Below are positions 26,414 to 35,198 of a DNA stretch of 64,000 nt, piece by piece. The stretch's first letter is position 1, and each line of letters begins with the position of its first letter. Position numbers and translations under genes: made by a program. The notes beneath the pieces are model-generated. The model made no database searches and was not told the DNA's origin. It saw only the letters and a list, made by a program, of their open reading frames with translations. The DNA is from Paucimonas lemoignei (GTDB lineage: Bacteria > Pseudomonadota > Gammaproteobacteria > Burkholderiales > Burkholderiaceae_D): the NCBI RefSeq assembly GCF_004342585.1, contig NZ_SLZQ01000004.1, positions 186,001 to 250,000 on the forward strand. Direction: 5' to 3'.

Positions 26414-28751
26414 GATGCGATCTCGATGCTAATAAATTGTGTATGGCGGCATGGCTGCCGATCAGCTCATTCAAGGGCAGCGGCTTGCTCAGCAGGTAGC
26501 CTTGCAGGTAGGTGCAGCCGAACTGGGTCAGATACAGCAGTTGCGCATCGTTTTCGATGCCTTCGGCCACCACGTCGAGCTTCATATGCCGTCCCAGGTC
26601 GAGGATGGAGCGCACGATGGCGCCGTCACCACGGTCGTCCGGCAGGCCGGCGACGAACAAGCGGTCGATCTTCATTGAAGTAATGGGCAGTTTTTTGAGG
26701 CGCGACAGCGAGGAATGGCCGATGCCGAAATCATCCAGGCTGATCTGGAAACCCAGCTGCCGCAGCATTTGCATGACCGGCACGACTTTTTCCGGCTGCT
26801 TCATGACCATGCCTTCGGTCAGCTCCAGGCAGACATGGCGCGAGGCGATGCCGCTGGCGGCCACGACGTCGGCGAGCTCATACGGCAACCGCAGATTGAT
26901 GAATTCCGGCGCCGCCATGTTGACGTTGACGCGCAGTTCGGGAAAACCGGCGCGGTGCATGACGCCCAGATCGCGGCAAGCCTGGCGCACGACCCAGCGG
27001 CCGATCTGTACAATCAAGCGGCTCTTTTCGGCAATCGGAATAAAGCTCCCCGGCAGCACCAGCTCGCCGCCCGGCTTGCGCCAGCGCAGCAAGGCTTCCA
27101 CGGCGACGATCCGGTTGCCATAAAAGTCGAACACCGGCTGGTATTCGAGGAAGAATTCATTCTGCGCCAGCGCCCGATGCAGTTCCGCTTCCATGGTCAA
27201 TTGCTGCGCCAGCGAAGTCTGTTGCTGGGCGATCAGGCGCGTGCCGCTCTCGGAGCAGAAACAATAGGCGTTGCGCCCGGCCTTCTTGCTGCGATACATG
27301 GCTTCATCCGCGCTGCGCAACAGTTCCTGCGGGGTCCAACCATTCTCGCCGAATACGCTGATGCCGACGCTGGCGGATACTTTCAACTCCTGGCCTTCGA
27401 ATAGCGATGGCGTGCCAGCGGCATGCAGCACGTGTTCCGCCAGGTCCGACAAGGAAGCATTCACCGCCGCGCCGTCGGCACTATCCAGGGGCGCCAGAAT
27501 GGCAAACTCATCGCCGCCCAGCCTGCCGATGCGCACGCCTTTTCGGGCCAGCGGCTGCAGGCGCCTGGCAAAGTCGCGCAACACCAGATTGCCCGCATCA
27601 TGGCCGAAGGCATCGTTGATCGGCTTGAAGCGATCCAGGTCGATATACAGCAGGCCGAACAGCTTGCCGGTACGGCCTGCCTCCTCGCTCATTTCGCCGA
27701 GGAGCTGATGGAAATAACTGCGGTTGGCGAGTCCGGTGAGGTCATCCGTCTGCGCCAGCTGGCGCATCAAGTCTTGCTGCTCCATGCGCTGCACCGCCTG
27801 GGCGATCAGGCCGCCGATGACCGCCGACAGGTTGGGCAATTGGGCATCGTGCTGGCGGGTCAGCGTGCTGAAGAACTCCAGCACGCCGACATTGTGCCGC
27901 TGGCCGTCCGCCGCGACATAGGAAACCGGAAAGGCATAGCCTGACTCCAGCCCGCATTCGCGCGCCGCGTCGCGCCGCAGGAAGCTGTGGTCGCTTTTCA
28001 TGTCCTCGATCCAGCCTGCCTGCCCGGTGCTCCAGACATGGCCGACGAAGCCTTCGCTGGGCGCCATCCGTACGCGCGCACTCGCGTTGTCGAATTCTGC
28101 CAGCGCATAGTCGGAGTGGCTCCAGTGGTACTGGCAAACCAGTTGCGCCGACTCGTACGGCCCTTGCTGGATCTTGCGCATTTGCCAATAGGCTCCCCAC
28201 TCCCAGCCGAGGTTTTCGCATACCAGCTGGATTACCTTCGGCACCGCCTCATCCAGCGAATCGGCGCCGACCAGCGACTGCGTCATGGCATAGCTGAAGC
28301 GTTCGCGCATTTCCACGTGCTTGGCCGCAGTAACATCCACCACGACGCCGGCATGCATGCCCGGCGTTGCGCCTGCCGCCGGCACCGATTGCATCCGCAG
28401 CCAGCGCAAGCCGCGCGTCCCCTGCAGCACGCGGAACTGGTAATCGATCAGCACGCCCGGCAGCTTGGCTTGCATGAGTGCCGTGGTGAGCTGGAGCATG
28501 TCTTCGGGCACGACATTGGTAAAACACTCTTCCAGCGACCTGTGCAGGCCGGGATCGACTTCGAGGAATTGCGCCGCGCCATGCGACAGGATGAGTTGTT
28601 CCTCGCGCAGATCAAACCACCAGCGACCAAAGCCGGCAACGGTTTCCATGGCATCCGGATAGGCGAGCTCGGCCAGCACGGGTACGGCAGCATGCGGGAC
28701 TGAAGCCGAAGTCGGCACCAGGGCTTGTAGCGGCGGCAGTTTGGAATTCAT
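26406..28751 (-). CDS. PAS-GAF-GGDEF-EAL c-di-GMP signalling protein
   Basis: 781 residues, soluble. A PAS-like region (35-145), a GAF domain (165-320), GGDEF (330-500, motif GGDEF at 412-416) and EAL (515-775, EALLRW from 552) are visible. No RxxD inhibitory site precedes GGDEF. In EAL, the usual DDFGTGYSS is changed to DDFGIGHSS in loop 6, while the metal-binding Asp pair and VVAEGIEN remain, so phosphodiesterase activity is plausible. Its stop overlaps the start of the Cache-CheW gene. The first Met has no strong ribosome site. Confidence 0.9.
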   Translation of the reverse strand: MNSKLPPLQALVPTSASVPHAAVPVLAELAYPDAMETVAGFGRWWFDLREEQLILSHGAAQFLEVDPGLHRSLEECFTNVVPEDMLQLTTALMQAKLPGVLIDYQFRVLQGTRGLRWLRMQSVPAAGATPGMHAGVVVDVTAAKHVEMRERFSYAMTQSLVGADSLDEAVPKVIQLVCENLGWEWGAYWQMRKIQQGPYESAQLVCQYHWSHSDYALAEFDNASARVRMAPSEGFVGHVWSTGQAGWIEDMKSDHSFLRRDAARECGLESGYAFPVSYVAADGQRHNVGVLEFFSTLTRQHDAQLPNLSAVIGGLIAQAVQRMEQQDLMRQLAQTDDLTGLANRSYFHQLLGEMSEEAGRTGKLFGLLYIDLDRFKPINDAFGHDAGNLVLRDFARRLQPLARKGVRIGRLGGDEFAILAPLDSADGAAVNASLSDLAEHVLHAAGTPSLFEGQELKVSASVGISVFGENGWTPQELLRSADEAMYRSKKAGRNAYCFCSESGTRLIAQQQTSLAQQLTMEAELHRALAQNEFFLEYQPVFDFYGNRIVAVEALLRWRKPGGELVLPGSFIPIAEKSRLIVQIGRWVVRQACRDLGVMHRAGFPELRVNVNMAAPEFINLRLPYELADVVAASGIASRHVCLELTEGMVMKQPEKVVPVMQMLRQLGFQISLDDFGIGHSSLSRLKKLPITSMKIDRLFVAGLPDDRGDGAIVRSILDLGRHMKLDVVAEGIENDAQLLYLTQFGCTYLQGYLLSKPLPLNELIGSHAAIHNLLASRSHHG

Positions 28752-28952
28752 GGCGGTCTATTGCTTGATGTTTTGTATCCATAAAGCAACATTCGGGCCA
28801 TCCCGAACACAACAAGCCTCACCAAAATGGAACATCAATGGAAAGCGTGCCTGCCCTTTCCTGAACAGGCAAAAACACACTGCACAAGCACGCACCAGAT
28901 CGGTGCGACAGTAGGCAAAAGCACTGCTTCCTGCTGTCGCACGCTGCGCAGG

Positions 28953-29402
28953 CTAGCGCGTGTTTTGATAGGCCAGCGCGAGCTTGGCAAACTCGATCAG
29001 CAAGGCTTGGTTACCGCCATTGAAAGTCATGAAGGAATTGCCGGTGCGGACGACCAGGCGCGGTGGAAAAATCCCGCTGGCATAAGGAATGCCCAGCATT
29101 TTCACGCCCCTGACGTCAGACCAGGCCACCTGCTTGGTATAGAGCCAGGTTTGGCGGATGCCTTTATCATCGATGGTCGTGCGTGCCCGCAAAAACCAGT
29201 AATAACTCACGCCCAGCATGACTGCGGCTCCCAGCAACAGCAATTTGACCCCGATGCCGAATTGCAGGATCGGGAACCGAACCGCGACCGAAATGCCATA
29301 ACCAGCCAGAGCAATCGACACGACCGTCGCTAAAATTTTGAACCAAGGGCTGTATGACGGCCCGGTTATTGCCTGTTCAGGCTGATACCAACGTAAAGTC
29401 AT
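28953..29402 (-). CDS. Membrane protein with PH-like domain
   Basis: 149 residues. Two hydrophobic segments (FKILATVVSIALAGYGISVA and IGVKLLLLGAAVMLGVSYYW) form a hairpin near residues 22-70. A C-terminal bPH2-like region follows (TTIDDKGIRQTWLYTKQVAW, SDVRGVKMLG). Such proteins are poorly characterised. About 200 bases without a gene separate it from the GGDEF-EAL gene downstream. No function is assigned. Confidence 0.65.
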   Translation of the reverse strand: MTLRWYQPEQAITGPSYSPWFKILATVVSIALAGYGISVAVRFPILQFGIGVKLLLLGAAVMLGVSYYWFLRARTTIDDKGIRQTWLYTKQVAWSDVRGVKMLGIPYASGIFPPRLVVRTGNSFMTFNGGNQALLIEFAKLALAYQNTR

Positions 29403-29706
29403 CCGTTTTAACTTGCATCAATGTTAACATTTTAATAAAAGGCAATATATCGCCGCTTAAGCCTAAGCTGCCAGACGTCATTATGCCGGGAAGTGTACCA
29501 AGTCACCGAAGATTGCCTGTCTGCTCGGATTAGCCAGCTGAAATTTTTTATATAGCATTTTTACGAGTGGACAATGCCTACCCAGCCATTTAGACTTTCC
29601 GCAATTATAAAAATTGCAAATGGTCACAGACCGCATTGCACAGGGACAACCAGGCTTGAAAGTATTGAAGATCACTTTCGAACAAGCCTTACTAAAGGAG
29701 AGATGC
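29403..29706. other. Intergenic region before the acyl-CoA ligase
   Basis: About 300 bases between divergent genes, AT-rich in the first part and around 29530-29630. It probably holds promoters for both sides. No distinct motif or gene was recognised. Confidence 0.35.
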
Positions 29707-31287
29707 ATGACCGACGCGCGTAATTACGATGCGTTGCCGATGGATTGGGTCGGCGATTATTCTGGCAAAAAAGCACTGCTGACGCCGAATATTGAAGCCA
29801 TTTTCGACCCGCATACCGGTGCTCGTTATACCTACAAGCAAATCGATGAACGCGCCAATCGTGTGGCGACCTATCTGGTAGATAAGCTCGGTATCAGCAA
29901 AGGCGACCGCGTCGGCCTCATCTCGCGCAACCGCATGGAATGCATCGATCTCTTCTTTGCTTGCGGCAAGATCGGCGCTATTCTCAGTCCGCTTTCCTAT
30001 CGCTTGCAAAAACCCGAACTGCGCGACCTGATGCAGCGTGAAACCTTGAAAACGCTGTTCATCGAAGATGTGTTTGCCACGCTGGTCGACGACAGCGTCC
30101 TCCCCGAGCAACGCCCGACGGTGATTCAGTTTGGCGATGGCGACAATGCCGCAGCCTATGATGCGATCCTGGCTACCGAGCCGCGGGACGTCAAGGTGCC
30201 GGTCGCCATGAATGATCCCTTCCTGTATATCCATACCGGCGGCACCACGGCCGTGCCGAAGGTTTGCATCATTTCTCATCGCCAAATGATGTGGAATGCC
30301 TTCGAAGCCTTGCTCATGTGTGCCGGCTCGGGACACAGCCGCGAGCTGGTGCTGTTCCCCCTGTTCCATGTCGGCGGCTGGAATGTCTTTTTCTGCCTCT
30401 TCATGCGCAATAGCCTGGCGATCCCGCTCAGGCAATTCGACGCCGGACAAATTCTCGACATGGTTGATCAAAAAGTCATCAACCGTCTCGGTGTCGTGGA
30501 AGCCATGCTGCAAATGCTGGTGGCACATCCAAAATTCGAAAAGACCGATTTCTCGGGCATCGAGCTGATCACGACTGCGGCGGCGCCGTGCTCTAACGAA
30601 ACCCTGCAGCCATTCTGGGATCGCGGCATTTCTACCAACCAGGCTTATGGCTTGACGGAAGCAGGCCCATCCAATTTCGCCTTCCTGGCGCGCGAGCCGG
30701 GCCTGGAGCATGTGAAAGCCAATTCGCGCAAGGTCGGCACGCCCTTCTTCTGCTGCGATTACAAAATCGTCTCCGAAGAAGACCACAACACACCATTGCC
30801 TCCGGGCAAGATCGGCGTGCTGTGCCTGCGCAGCTACCATAACTTCGATGGCTATCTGAACGATCCGGAACGCACTGCCAAGATTCTCGACCAGGATGGC
30901 TGGATCTACAGCGGCGACCTGGCTGTCTGCGACGAGGAAGGCTTGGTCTCCATCGTTGGCCGCGCCGACAACATGTTCATCACGGGCGGCGAGAATGTCT
31001 CTCCGGAAGAGATCGAGAATGCACTACGCAGTCATCCGGCCGTGGCAGCGGCCATCTGCGCCGGCATTCCCGACAAAAAGTGGGGAGAAATCCCGGTTGC
31101 CATGGTAGTGCTCACTCCTGGCAAATATGCCACCGAGGCAGACTTGCGTACGCATTGCAAGGAATTGCTGGCTTCCTACAAAGTCCCCAAAACGGTGGCC
31201 ATTGCCGACGCCATCCCCTTGACTCCGGTCGGCAAACTCGACCGTAAGGCTTTAAAAGCCTATTTCACTAATAAGCAAGCTGCCTAG
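29707..31287 (+). CDS. AMP-forming acyl-CoA synthetase / acid-CoA ligase
   Basis: 526 residues of the ANL superfamily, activating a carboxylic acid through an acyl-adenylate to a CoA thioester. The P-loop reads YIHTGGTTAVPK, a variant of the usual TSGTTGxPK. A5 is QAYGLTEAGP, A7 is GWIYSGDLAV, A8 is VGRADNMFITGGENVSPEEI, and the catalytic Lys is in PLTPVGKLDRKAL. GGAGAG lies 4 bases before the ATG at 29707; an upstream in-frame ATG is unlikely. Chain length and substrate cannot be told. Its neighbours (PH-like protein, chemoreceptor) do not clarify the pathway. Confidence 0.9.
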   Translation: MTDARNYDALPMDWVGDYSGKKALLTPNIEAIFDPHTGARYTYKQIDERANRVATYLVDKLGISKGDRVGLISRNRMECIDLFFACGKIGAILSPLSYRLQKPELRDLMQRETLKTLFIEDVFATLVDDSVLPEQRPTVIQFGDGDNAAAYDAILATEPRDVKVPVAMNDPFLYIHTGGTTAVPKVCIISHRQMMWNAFEALLMCAGSGHSRELVLFPLFHVGGWNVFFCLFMRNSLAIPLRQFDAGQILDMVDQKVINRLGVVEAMLQMLVAHPKFEKTDFSGIELITTAAAPCSNETLQPFWDRGISTNQAYGLTEAGPSNFAFLAREPGLEHVKANSRKVGTPFFCCDYKIVSEEDHNTPLPPGKIGVLCLRSYHNFDGYLNDPERTAKILDQDGWIYSGDLAVCDEEGLVSIVGRADNMFITGGENVSPEEIENALRSHPAVAAAICAGIPDKKWGEIPVAMVVLTPGKYATEADLRTHCKELLASYKVPKTVAIADAIPLTPVGKLDRKALKAYFTNKQAA

Positions 31288-31300
31288 CCACATATTGGCC

Positions 31301-31331
31301 GGCGCCGATGCGCAAGTGCGACATCGGCGCC
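31301..31331 (+). terminator. Hairpin after the acyl-CoA ligase, no U tract
   Basis: GGCGCCGATG and CATCGGCGCC pair perfectly over 10 bp with an 11-base loop, 13 bases after the stop. AAAA follows on this strand instead of T. The core CCGATGCGC...CATCGG recurs in the hairpin at 39206. Confidence 0.45.
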
Positions 31332-31499
31332 AAAATCCAGAGCTTATTTACCTTTTCTAACCTTTTCTCGATTTCCTTCGGAAAACAAACCGGTACAATG
31401 ATTCGGTAATCGAGGGAATGTTGGCAATAAAATAACAATCATATGCCGCTTTCCCAAGCGCATGGCTTTGTCATGCTCAATCTGGAGAGACCGAGGCAA

Positions 31500-32990
31500 A
31501 TGAATTTGGCAAACGTGACAATTCGCACCCGGCTGCGCATCGGGTTCGGTATCCTGCTGGCTTTTTTGGTCGGCATGACCTTGCTGGCATTATCGACCGC
31601 TGCACCTGATGCCAGCCGCACAGTCATCATCGCGAGCGGTGCTGGCATGCTTGTGGTCGGCATGCTGTGCGCATGGTGGATCGGCCGCAGCATCAGCGGC
31701 CCGCTGCAGGAAGCCATCGCAGTCAGCAAGCGCATGGCGGCAGGCGACATCAGCGAACCGATCAGCGCACGCGGTCAGGGCGAATTGCTGGAACTGCAGC
31801 AAGCGCTGCAGGAAATCAGCGAGCGCATGTTCGAGATCGTCTCCAAGGTCCGTTCCGGCACCACCGCTGTGGCGACTTCCGCCGGATTCATCAATGGCGA
31901 CAATACCGCCCTGTCCGGACGCACCGAAGCGCAGGCCAGCTCGCTGGAAGAGACGGCGTCGTCGATGGAAGAACTGACTTCGACCGTGCGCCAGAATGCC
32001 GACAATGCCCGCCAGGCCAACCAACTGGTGTCGCACGCTGCCGAATCCGCCGTCAAGGGCGGCCAAGTGGTCGATAACGTCGTGGCCACCATGGGGTCGA
32101 TCAAGGAAAGCTCGCGCAAGATCGTCGACATCATTTCCGTCATCGATGGCATCGCTTTTCAAACCAATATTCTCGCCTTGAATGCAGCGGTGGAAGCAGC
32201 GCGCGCCGGCGAGCAGGGACGCGGCTTTGCCGTGGTGGCGGCGGAAGTGCGCACGCTGGCACAGCGCTCGGCTTCGGCGGCCAAGGAAATCAAGACGCTG
32301 ATCGGCGACTCGGTCAGCAAGGTCGATGCCGGCAGCCATCAGGTTGACGAAGCTGGCGACGCCATGAAGGATATTGTCTCCAGCGTCAAGCGCGTGGAAG
32401 ACATCATGAGCGAGATTGCCGCCGCCAGCGCCGAGCAGAGCAGCGGTATCGAGGAAATCAACAAGGCAGTCATGCAGATCGATGGCATGACGCAGCAAAA
32501 TGCCAACCTGGTCGAGCAGGCAGCCAAGACCGTGGTCACCCTGCAGGATCAGGCGGTACGCCTCAGCGAGGCCGTCTCAGTTTTCAACCTGGGCGAACGG
32601 GAATTCGGCAATGCTGAAGATGCTCGGGCGCTGGTCGAGCGCGGCTGCGAAATCCTGCGCAACTATGGCAAGCAAGCCTTCTTTGATGAAGTCTGCGACC
32701 CGACCGGCCAGCTGATCGACCGTGATCTGTACTTGTCGGCCTGCGACAACACCGACAAAATCGTCATACATGGCGCTTTCCCGCGCCTGGTGGGCACAGA
32801 CGGCAAGGTCATCAAAGACCCCGATGGCAAGTATTTCGTCATGGAGATGCTGCGAATCGGCCGCACTCAGGGCAATGGCTGGGTAGATTACAAGTTCATT
32901 GATCCGATGACCAAGAAAACCATGGACAAGACTGCTTACATTGGCACGGTCGGCGATATCGTCATGTCGTGCGGGTTCTACAAACGTTAA
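31500..32990 (+). CDS. Methyl-accepting chemotaxis protein with C-terminal cytoplasmic Cache domain
   Basis: 496 residues. Two membrane helices (about 12-32 and 42-62) are joined by only about 10 periplasmic residues, so there is no periplasmic sensor. HAMP follows (IGRSISGPLQEAIAVSKRMA). The signalling domain carries the conserved hairpin tip EQGRGFAVVAAEVRTLAQRS around residues 235-260. After the signalling helices comes a single Cache-like domain (about 380-495: KQAFFDEVCDPTGQLIDRDL, then VMEMLRIGRTQGNGWVDYKF), therefore cytoplasmic. The ATG at 31500 is preceded by GAGG; an in-frame ATG 57 bases earlier is possible. Methylation-site candidates lie in the Gln/Glu-rich helices. The ligand may be internal. 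Confidence 0.88.
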   Translation: MNLANVTIRTRLRIGFGILLAFLVGMTLLALSTAAPDASRTVIIASGAGMLVVGMLCAWWIGRSISGPLQEAIAVSKRMAAGDISEPISARGQGELLELQQALQEISERMFEIVSKVRSGTTAVATSAGFINGDNTALSGRTEAQASSLEETASSMEELTSTVRQNADNARQANQLVSHAAESAVKGGQVVDNVVATMGSIKESSRKIVDIISVIDGIAFQTNILALNAAVEAARAGEQGRGFAVVAAEVRTLAQRSASAAKEIKTLIGDSVSKVDAGSHQVDEAGDAMKDIVSSVKRVEDIMSEIAAASAEQSSGIEEINKAVMQIDGMTQQNANLVEQAAKTVVTLQDQAVRLSEAVSVFNLGEREFGNAEDARALVERGCEILRNYGKQAFFDEVCDPTGQLIDRDLYLSACDNTDKIVIHGAFPRLVGTDGKVIKDPDGKYFVMEMLRIGRTQGNGWVDYKFIDPMTKKTMDKTAYIGTVGDIVMSCGFYKR

Positions 32991-33010
32991 GCAGCAACGA
33001 ACGTTTTTTC

Positions 33011-33038
33011 AGGGCGCCGTTGGCGCCCTTTTTATTTT
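33011..33038. terminator. Intrinsic terminator, bidirectional
   Basis: AGGGCGCC and GGCGCCCT form an 8-bp stem around loop GTT, followed by TTTTTATTTT; a T-rich stretch on the left flank (TTTTTTC) sits before the stem. It separates the chemoreceptor from the converging hydrolase. Confidence 0.85.
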
Positions 33039-33862
33039 CAGGCTTGCGCTACGCCTTGCTCGAGGAAGCGCTCCAGACAAGCGTTGAATTCCGCCTGCTT
33101 TTCCTGGAACAGCACATGGCCGGCTTCCTTGAAAAGCGCCAGTTCGGCATTGTCGCCAATACCTTTAACAAGCGTATGCGCATTCTTCACCGGCCAGACC
33201 ACGTCGTCTTCACCATGCATGACCAATACCGGCACGTTGATTTTCGCCAGCCACTTGTAATACGGTCGGGTATCCTGCACCGCCTGTAATTGTGCCCGCG
33301 TTGCATGGTCGGGCTGGGCGCCGATCCTGGCGTAGAGTTGTATCGCTTCGTCAAACACTTCCGGATGCGCTTCCAGATAACGCGGATGGAAATACAGGCT
33401 GAACAGGGTTTGCAGGCGCTGCCGCGGCGTGGCGCCGGGGAAGGCCAGTTTCTGCAAGACGGCAAGCGAAGGAAAGGTGATGCGCGGATCGCCGCCGGAG
33501 ACGCCGGTGGACACCAGTGCGAGTTGCGCGACCCGCTCGGGATAATGATGAATGAAGCATTGCACCAGCACGCCACCCATCGATACGCCGACCAGGCGCA
33601 CCGGCTCGGTAATATCCAGGGCATCCAGCAAGCCGGCCAGGTCTGCCGCCATGTCATCCATGGTATAGGGACCGGGCGGCATGCTGCTGCGGCCGGAGCC
33701 GCGGTTATCCAGCGCAATGACGCGGTAACGATGCTTGAAGTGGGCGATCTGCGCCCGCCATGACTCGACCGTGCCGCCCAGACCAGGCACCATCACCAGC
33801 GGCGCGCCGCTGCCCTGCTCTTCGTAATAAAGATCGATTCCATTGACTCGTAATGTCGGCAT
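33038..33862 (-). CDS. Alpha/beta hydrolase
   Basis: 274 residues, no signal peptide. Nucleophile elbow VGVSMGGVLVQ (Ser), acid MHGEDDVVWP (Asp) and C-terminal His in EAGHVLFQE give a complete catalytic triad. The oxyanion motif is PGLGG; NRGSGRSSMP is typical of the family. It resembles 3-oxoadipate enol-lactonase and related hydrolases, but no aromatic pathway genes are nearby, so the substrate is left open. No strong ribosome site is seen before the ATG. Confidence 0.88.
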   Translation of the reverse strand: MPTLRVNGIDLYYEEQGSGAPLVMVPGLGGTVESWRAQIAHFKHRYRVIALDNRGSGRSSMPPGPYTMDDMAADLAGLLDALDITEPVRLVGVSMGGVLVQCFIHHYPERVAQLALVSTGVSGGDPRITFPSLAVLQKLAFPGATPRQRLQTLFSLYFHPRYLEAHPEVFDEAIQLYARIGAQPDHATRAQLQAVQDTRPYYKWLAKINVPVLVMHGEDDVVWPVKNAHTLVKGIGDNAELALFKEAGHVLFQEKQAEFNACLERFLEQGVAQA

Positions 33863-33898
33863 AGGCTTTGTAGGCTGGCTAAGCTGAATTCATCCGGA

Positions 33899-34210
33899 TT
33901 AATGCGCGCGCTGCTGCACCAGGATCCATGGCTTGACGACCACGGTCCACAGTTCAGCCTCGGCATCCAGCCAAGTTTGAGCCTGATCGTCGGAAACGCG
34001 GCCCAACTGACCGGCACTCATCCATTGCGCGACCGCTTCCTTGTTGTCATTGGCAATTTGCAGGGCAACCTCAACCAGGTCCAGGTCATCATGCACGGCA
34101 ATGACCGTGCCGGAGGCAAAGAAGCGCTGCAGTTCTTTCCAGGCAAAGCGGGCGGTTTCGCCATTGAGCTTGGCGCGCAAGAGTTCATCCTGCGAGGGGG
34201 CATTCGTCAT
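33899..34210 (-). CDS. DUF2288 family protein
   Basis: 103 residues. LRAKLNGETARFAWKELQRF, FASGTVIAVHDDLDLVEVAL and the ending ELWTVVVKPWILVQ match the conserved core of DUF2288, a small soluble bacterial family of unknown function. The ATG at 34208-34210 gives the usual family length; a longer in-frame start is not needed. No strong ribosome site is visible. Confidence 0.8.
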   Translation of the reverse strand: MTNAPSQDELLRAKLNGETARFAWKELQRFFASGTVIAVHDDLDLVEVALQIANDNKEAVAQWMSAGQLGRVSDDQAQTWLDAEAELWTVVVKPWILVQQRAH

Positions 34211-34308
34211 GGGTATGGGATTGATAACGGAATAAAGTGAGCATTCTAATCGCTGGATGCTGCGCTCGCCCAGGCGCGAAGCAAGCCGGGCTGCACGACG
34301 CAACCAAT

Positions 34309-34659
34309 TCAGCGATTGATGAGCAGGATCAGGGAAGTGGCAATGGCAATCACCGACAGGATCATTGCGGTCATGCACATGCGCGTCATGCGCTTTGCCC
34401 GGCTTTCTGCCTCCAGCGCCGCATCTTCCAACGCCGTGACGGCACGCTGCAGCTGCTCGGCCAGTTCGCGGATGTTGGCATCATTTTGCGCGGCGACCGC
34501 CTGGAGTTCGGCGATCTGCTGCTGTACCGGCGCATCCACGGACAGGCCGACGGACCCGCCTTCCGCTTTGGGCTTGGTGAAAATCGGCCGGGCCGCCGAG
34601 ATGATCGTGCCCACATGAGGCAGCACTGCTTTTAAGGCTGGAATAATCCAGGATGCCAT
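34309..34659 (-). CDS. Small protein with coiled coil and C-terminal membrane anchor
   Basis: 116 residues. The N-terminal half is amphipathic and Pro/Lys containing (RPIFTKPKAEGGSVG); a heptad-like helix follows (QQQIAELQAVAAQNDANIRE, then AEQLQRAVTALEDAALEAES). One membrane segment ends the protein (MTAMILSVIAIATSLILLI). This tail-anchored layout has no named family here. AGGAGC lies 7 bases before the ATG at 34659, which fixes the start. The function is unknown. Confidence 0.65.
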   Translation of the reverse strand: MASWIIPALKAVLPHVGTIISAARPIFTKPKAEGGSVGLSVDAPVQQQIAELQAVAAQNDANIRELAEQLQRAVTALEDAALEAESRAKRMTRMCMTAMILSVIAIATSLILLINR

Positions 34660-34906
34660 GTTCTGCTCCTTGCGCGCGGCAGGTCTGAAAACAAGGGGAA
34701 AGCTCATGGTGCTGCGCGGACCATGTCCGTTTCGCGGCACCGTACGGCCATAGCCAGGTGAATACGCATTATCGGCCACAACGCCTGCCCGAGCCAGTCC
34801 CGGCCTATTGTCCAGGGTCAATTACATTTTTGCGATTGAAAAAACGCAGATGCGAGGTTCGATTCAATGGTCTAATAAGGCTCTATCATTTGAGGAAGGT
34901 ACCGGC

Positions 34907-35140
34907 ATGACTGCAAAGAATCACGATTCCGCTGACGACGATTCGATTTGGGTGGTGTATGAAGCGCCGCCTGATTTCCCGGATAAATATGTCGCCCGCC
35001 GCTTGCTGGGGAATCGTCCGACCGCCGATTTTGTCATCGGCGACACGCTCAACGACGTGCGCAGCAAGCTACCGGAGGGCTTGTTCAGGATCGAACGCAG
35101 CGACCGCGACGACCCGATGGTGCGGGAATCGTGGATATGA
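34907..35140 (+). CDS. Small hypothetical protein
   Basis: 77 residues, acidic N-terminus (HDSADDDSIWVVYEAPPDFP) and a charged C-terminus (RIERSDRDDPMVRESWI). GGAAGGT lies 6 bases before the ATG at 34907. It has no signal, membrane segment or recognised motif. It faces away from the coiled-coil gene and converges on the carbonic anhydrase. Confidence 0.6.
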   Translation: MTAKNHDSADDDSIWVVYEAPPDFPDKYVARRLLGNRPTADFVIGDTLNDVRSKLPEGLFRIERSDRDDPMVRESWI

Positions 35141-35169
35141 GCGGATTCAGCCTGATCTGACCCGCCGAC

Positions 35170-35190
35170 GCCGGACGCCTTGGCGCCGGC
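35170..35190. terminator. Compact GC-rich hairpin between convergent genes
   Basis: GCCGG(A)CGCC-TT-GGCGCCGGC folds into a 9-bp stem with a single bulged A and a two-base apex that would open to a larger loop in RNA. It lies 30 bases after the small rightward gene and just beyond the carbonic anhydrase stop. No T run is present. Confidence 0.4.
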
Positions 35191-35198
35191 TCGAAAGA

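Noticed and set aside
25154-26683. 509-codon open frame antisense to the Cache-CheW gene
   Set aside because: It spans the junction of two conserved genes on the other strand and has no recognisable domain.
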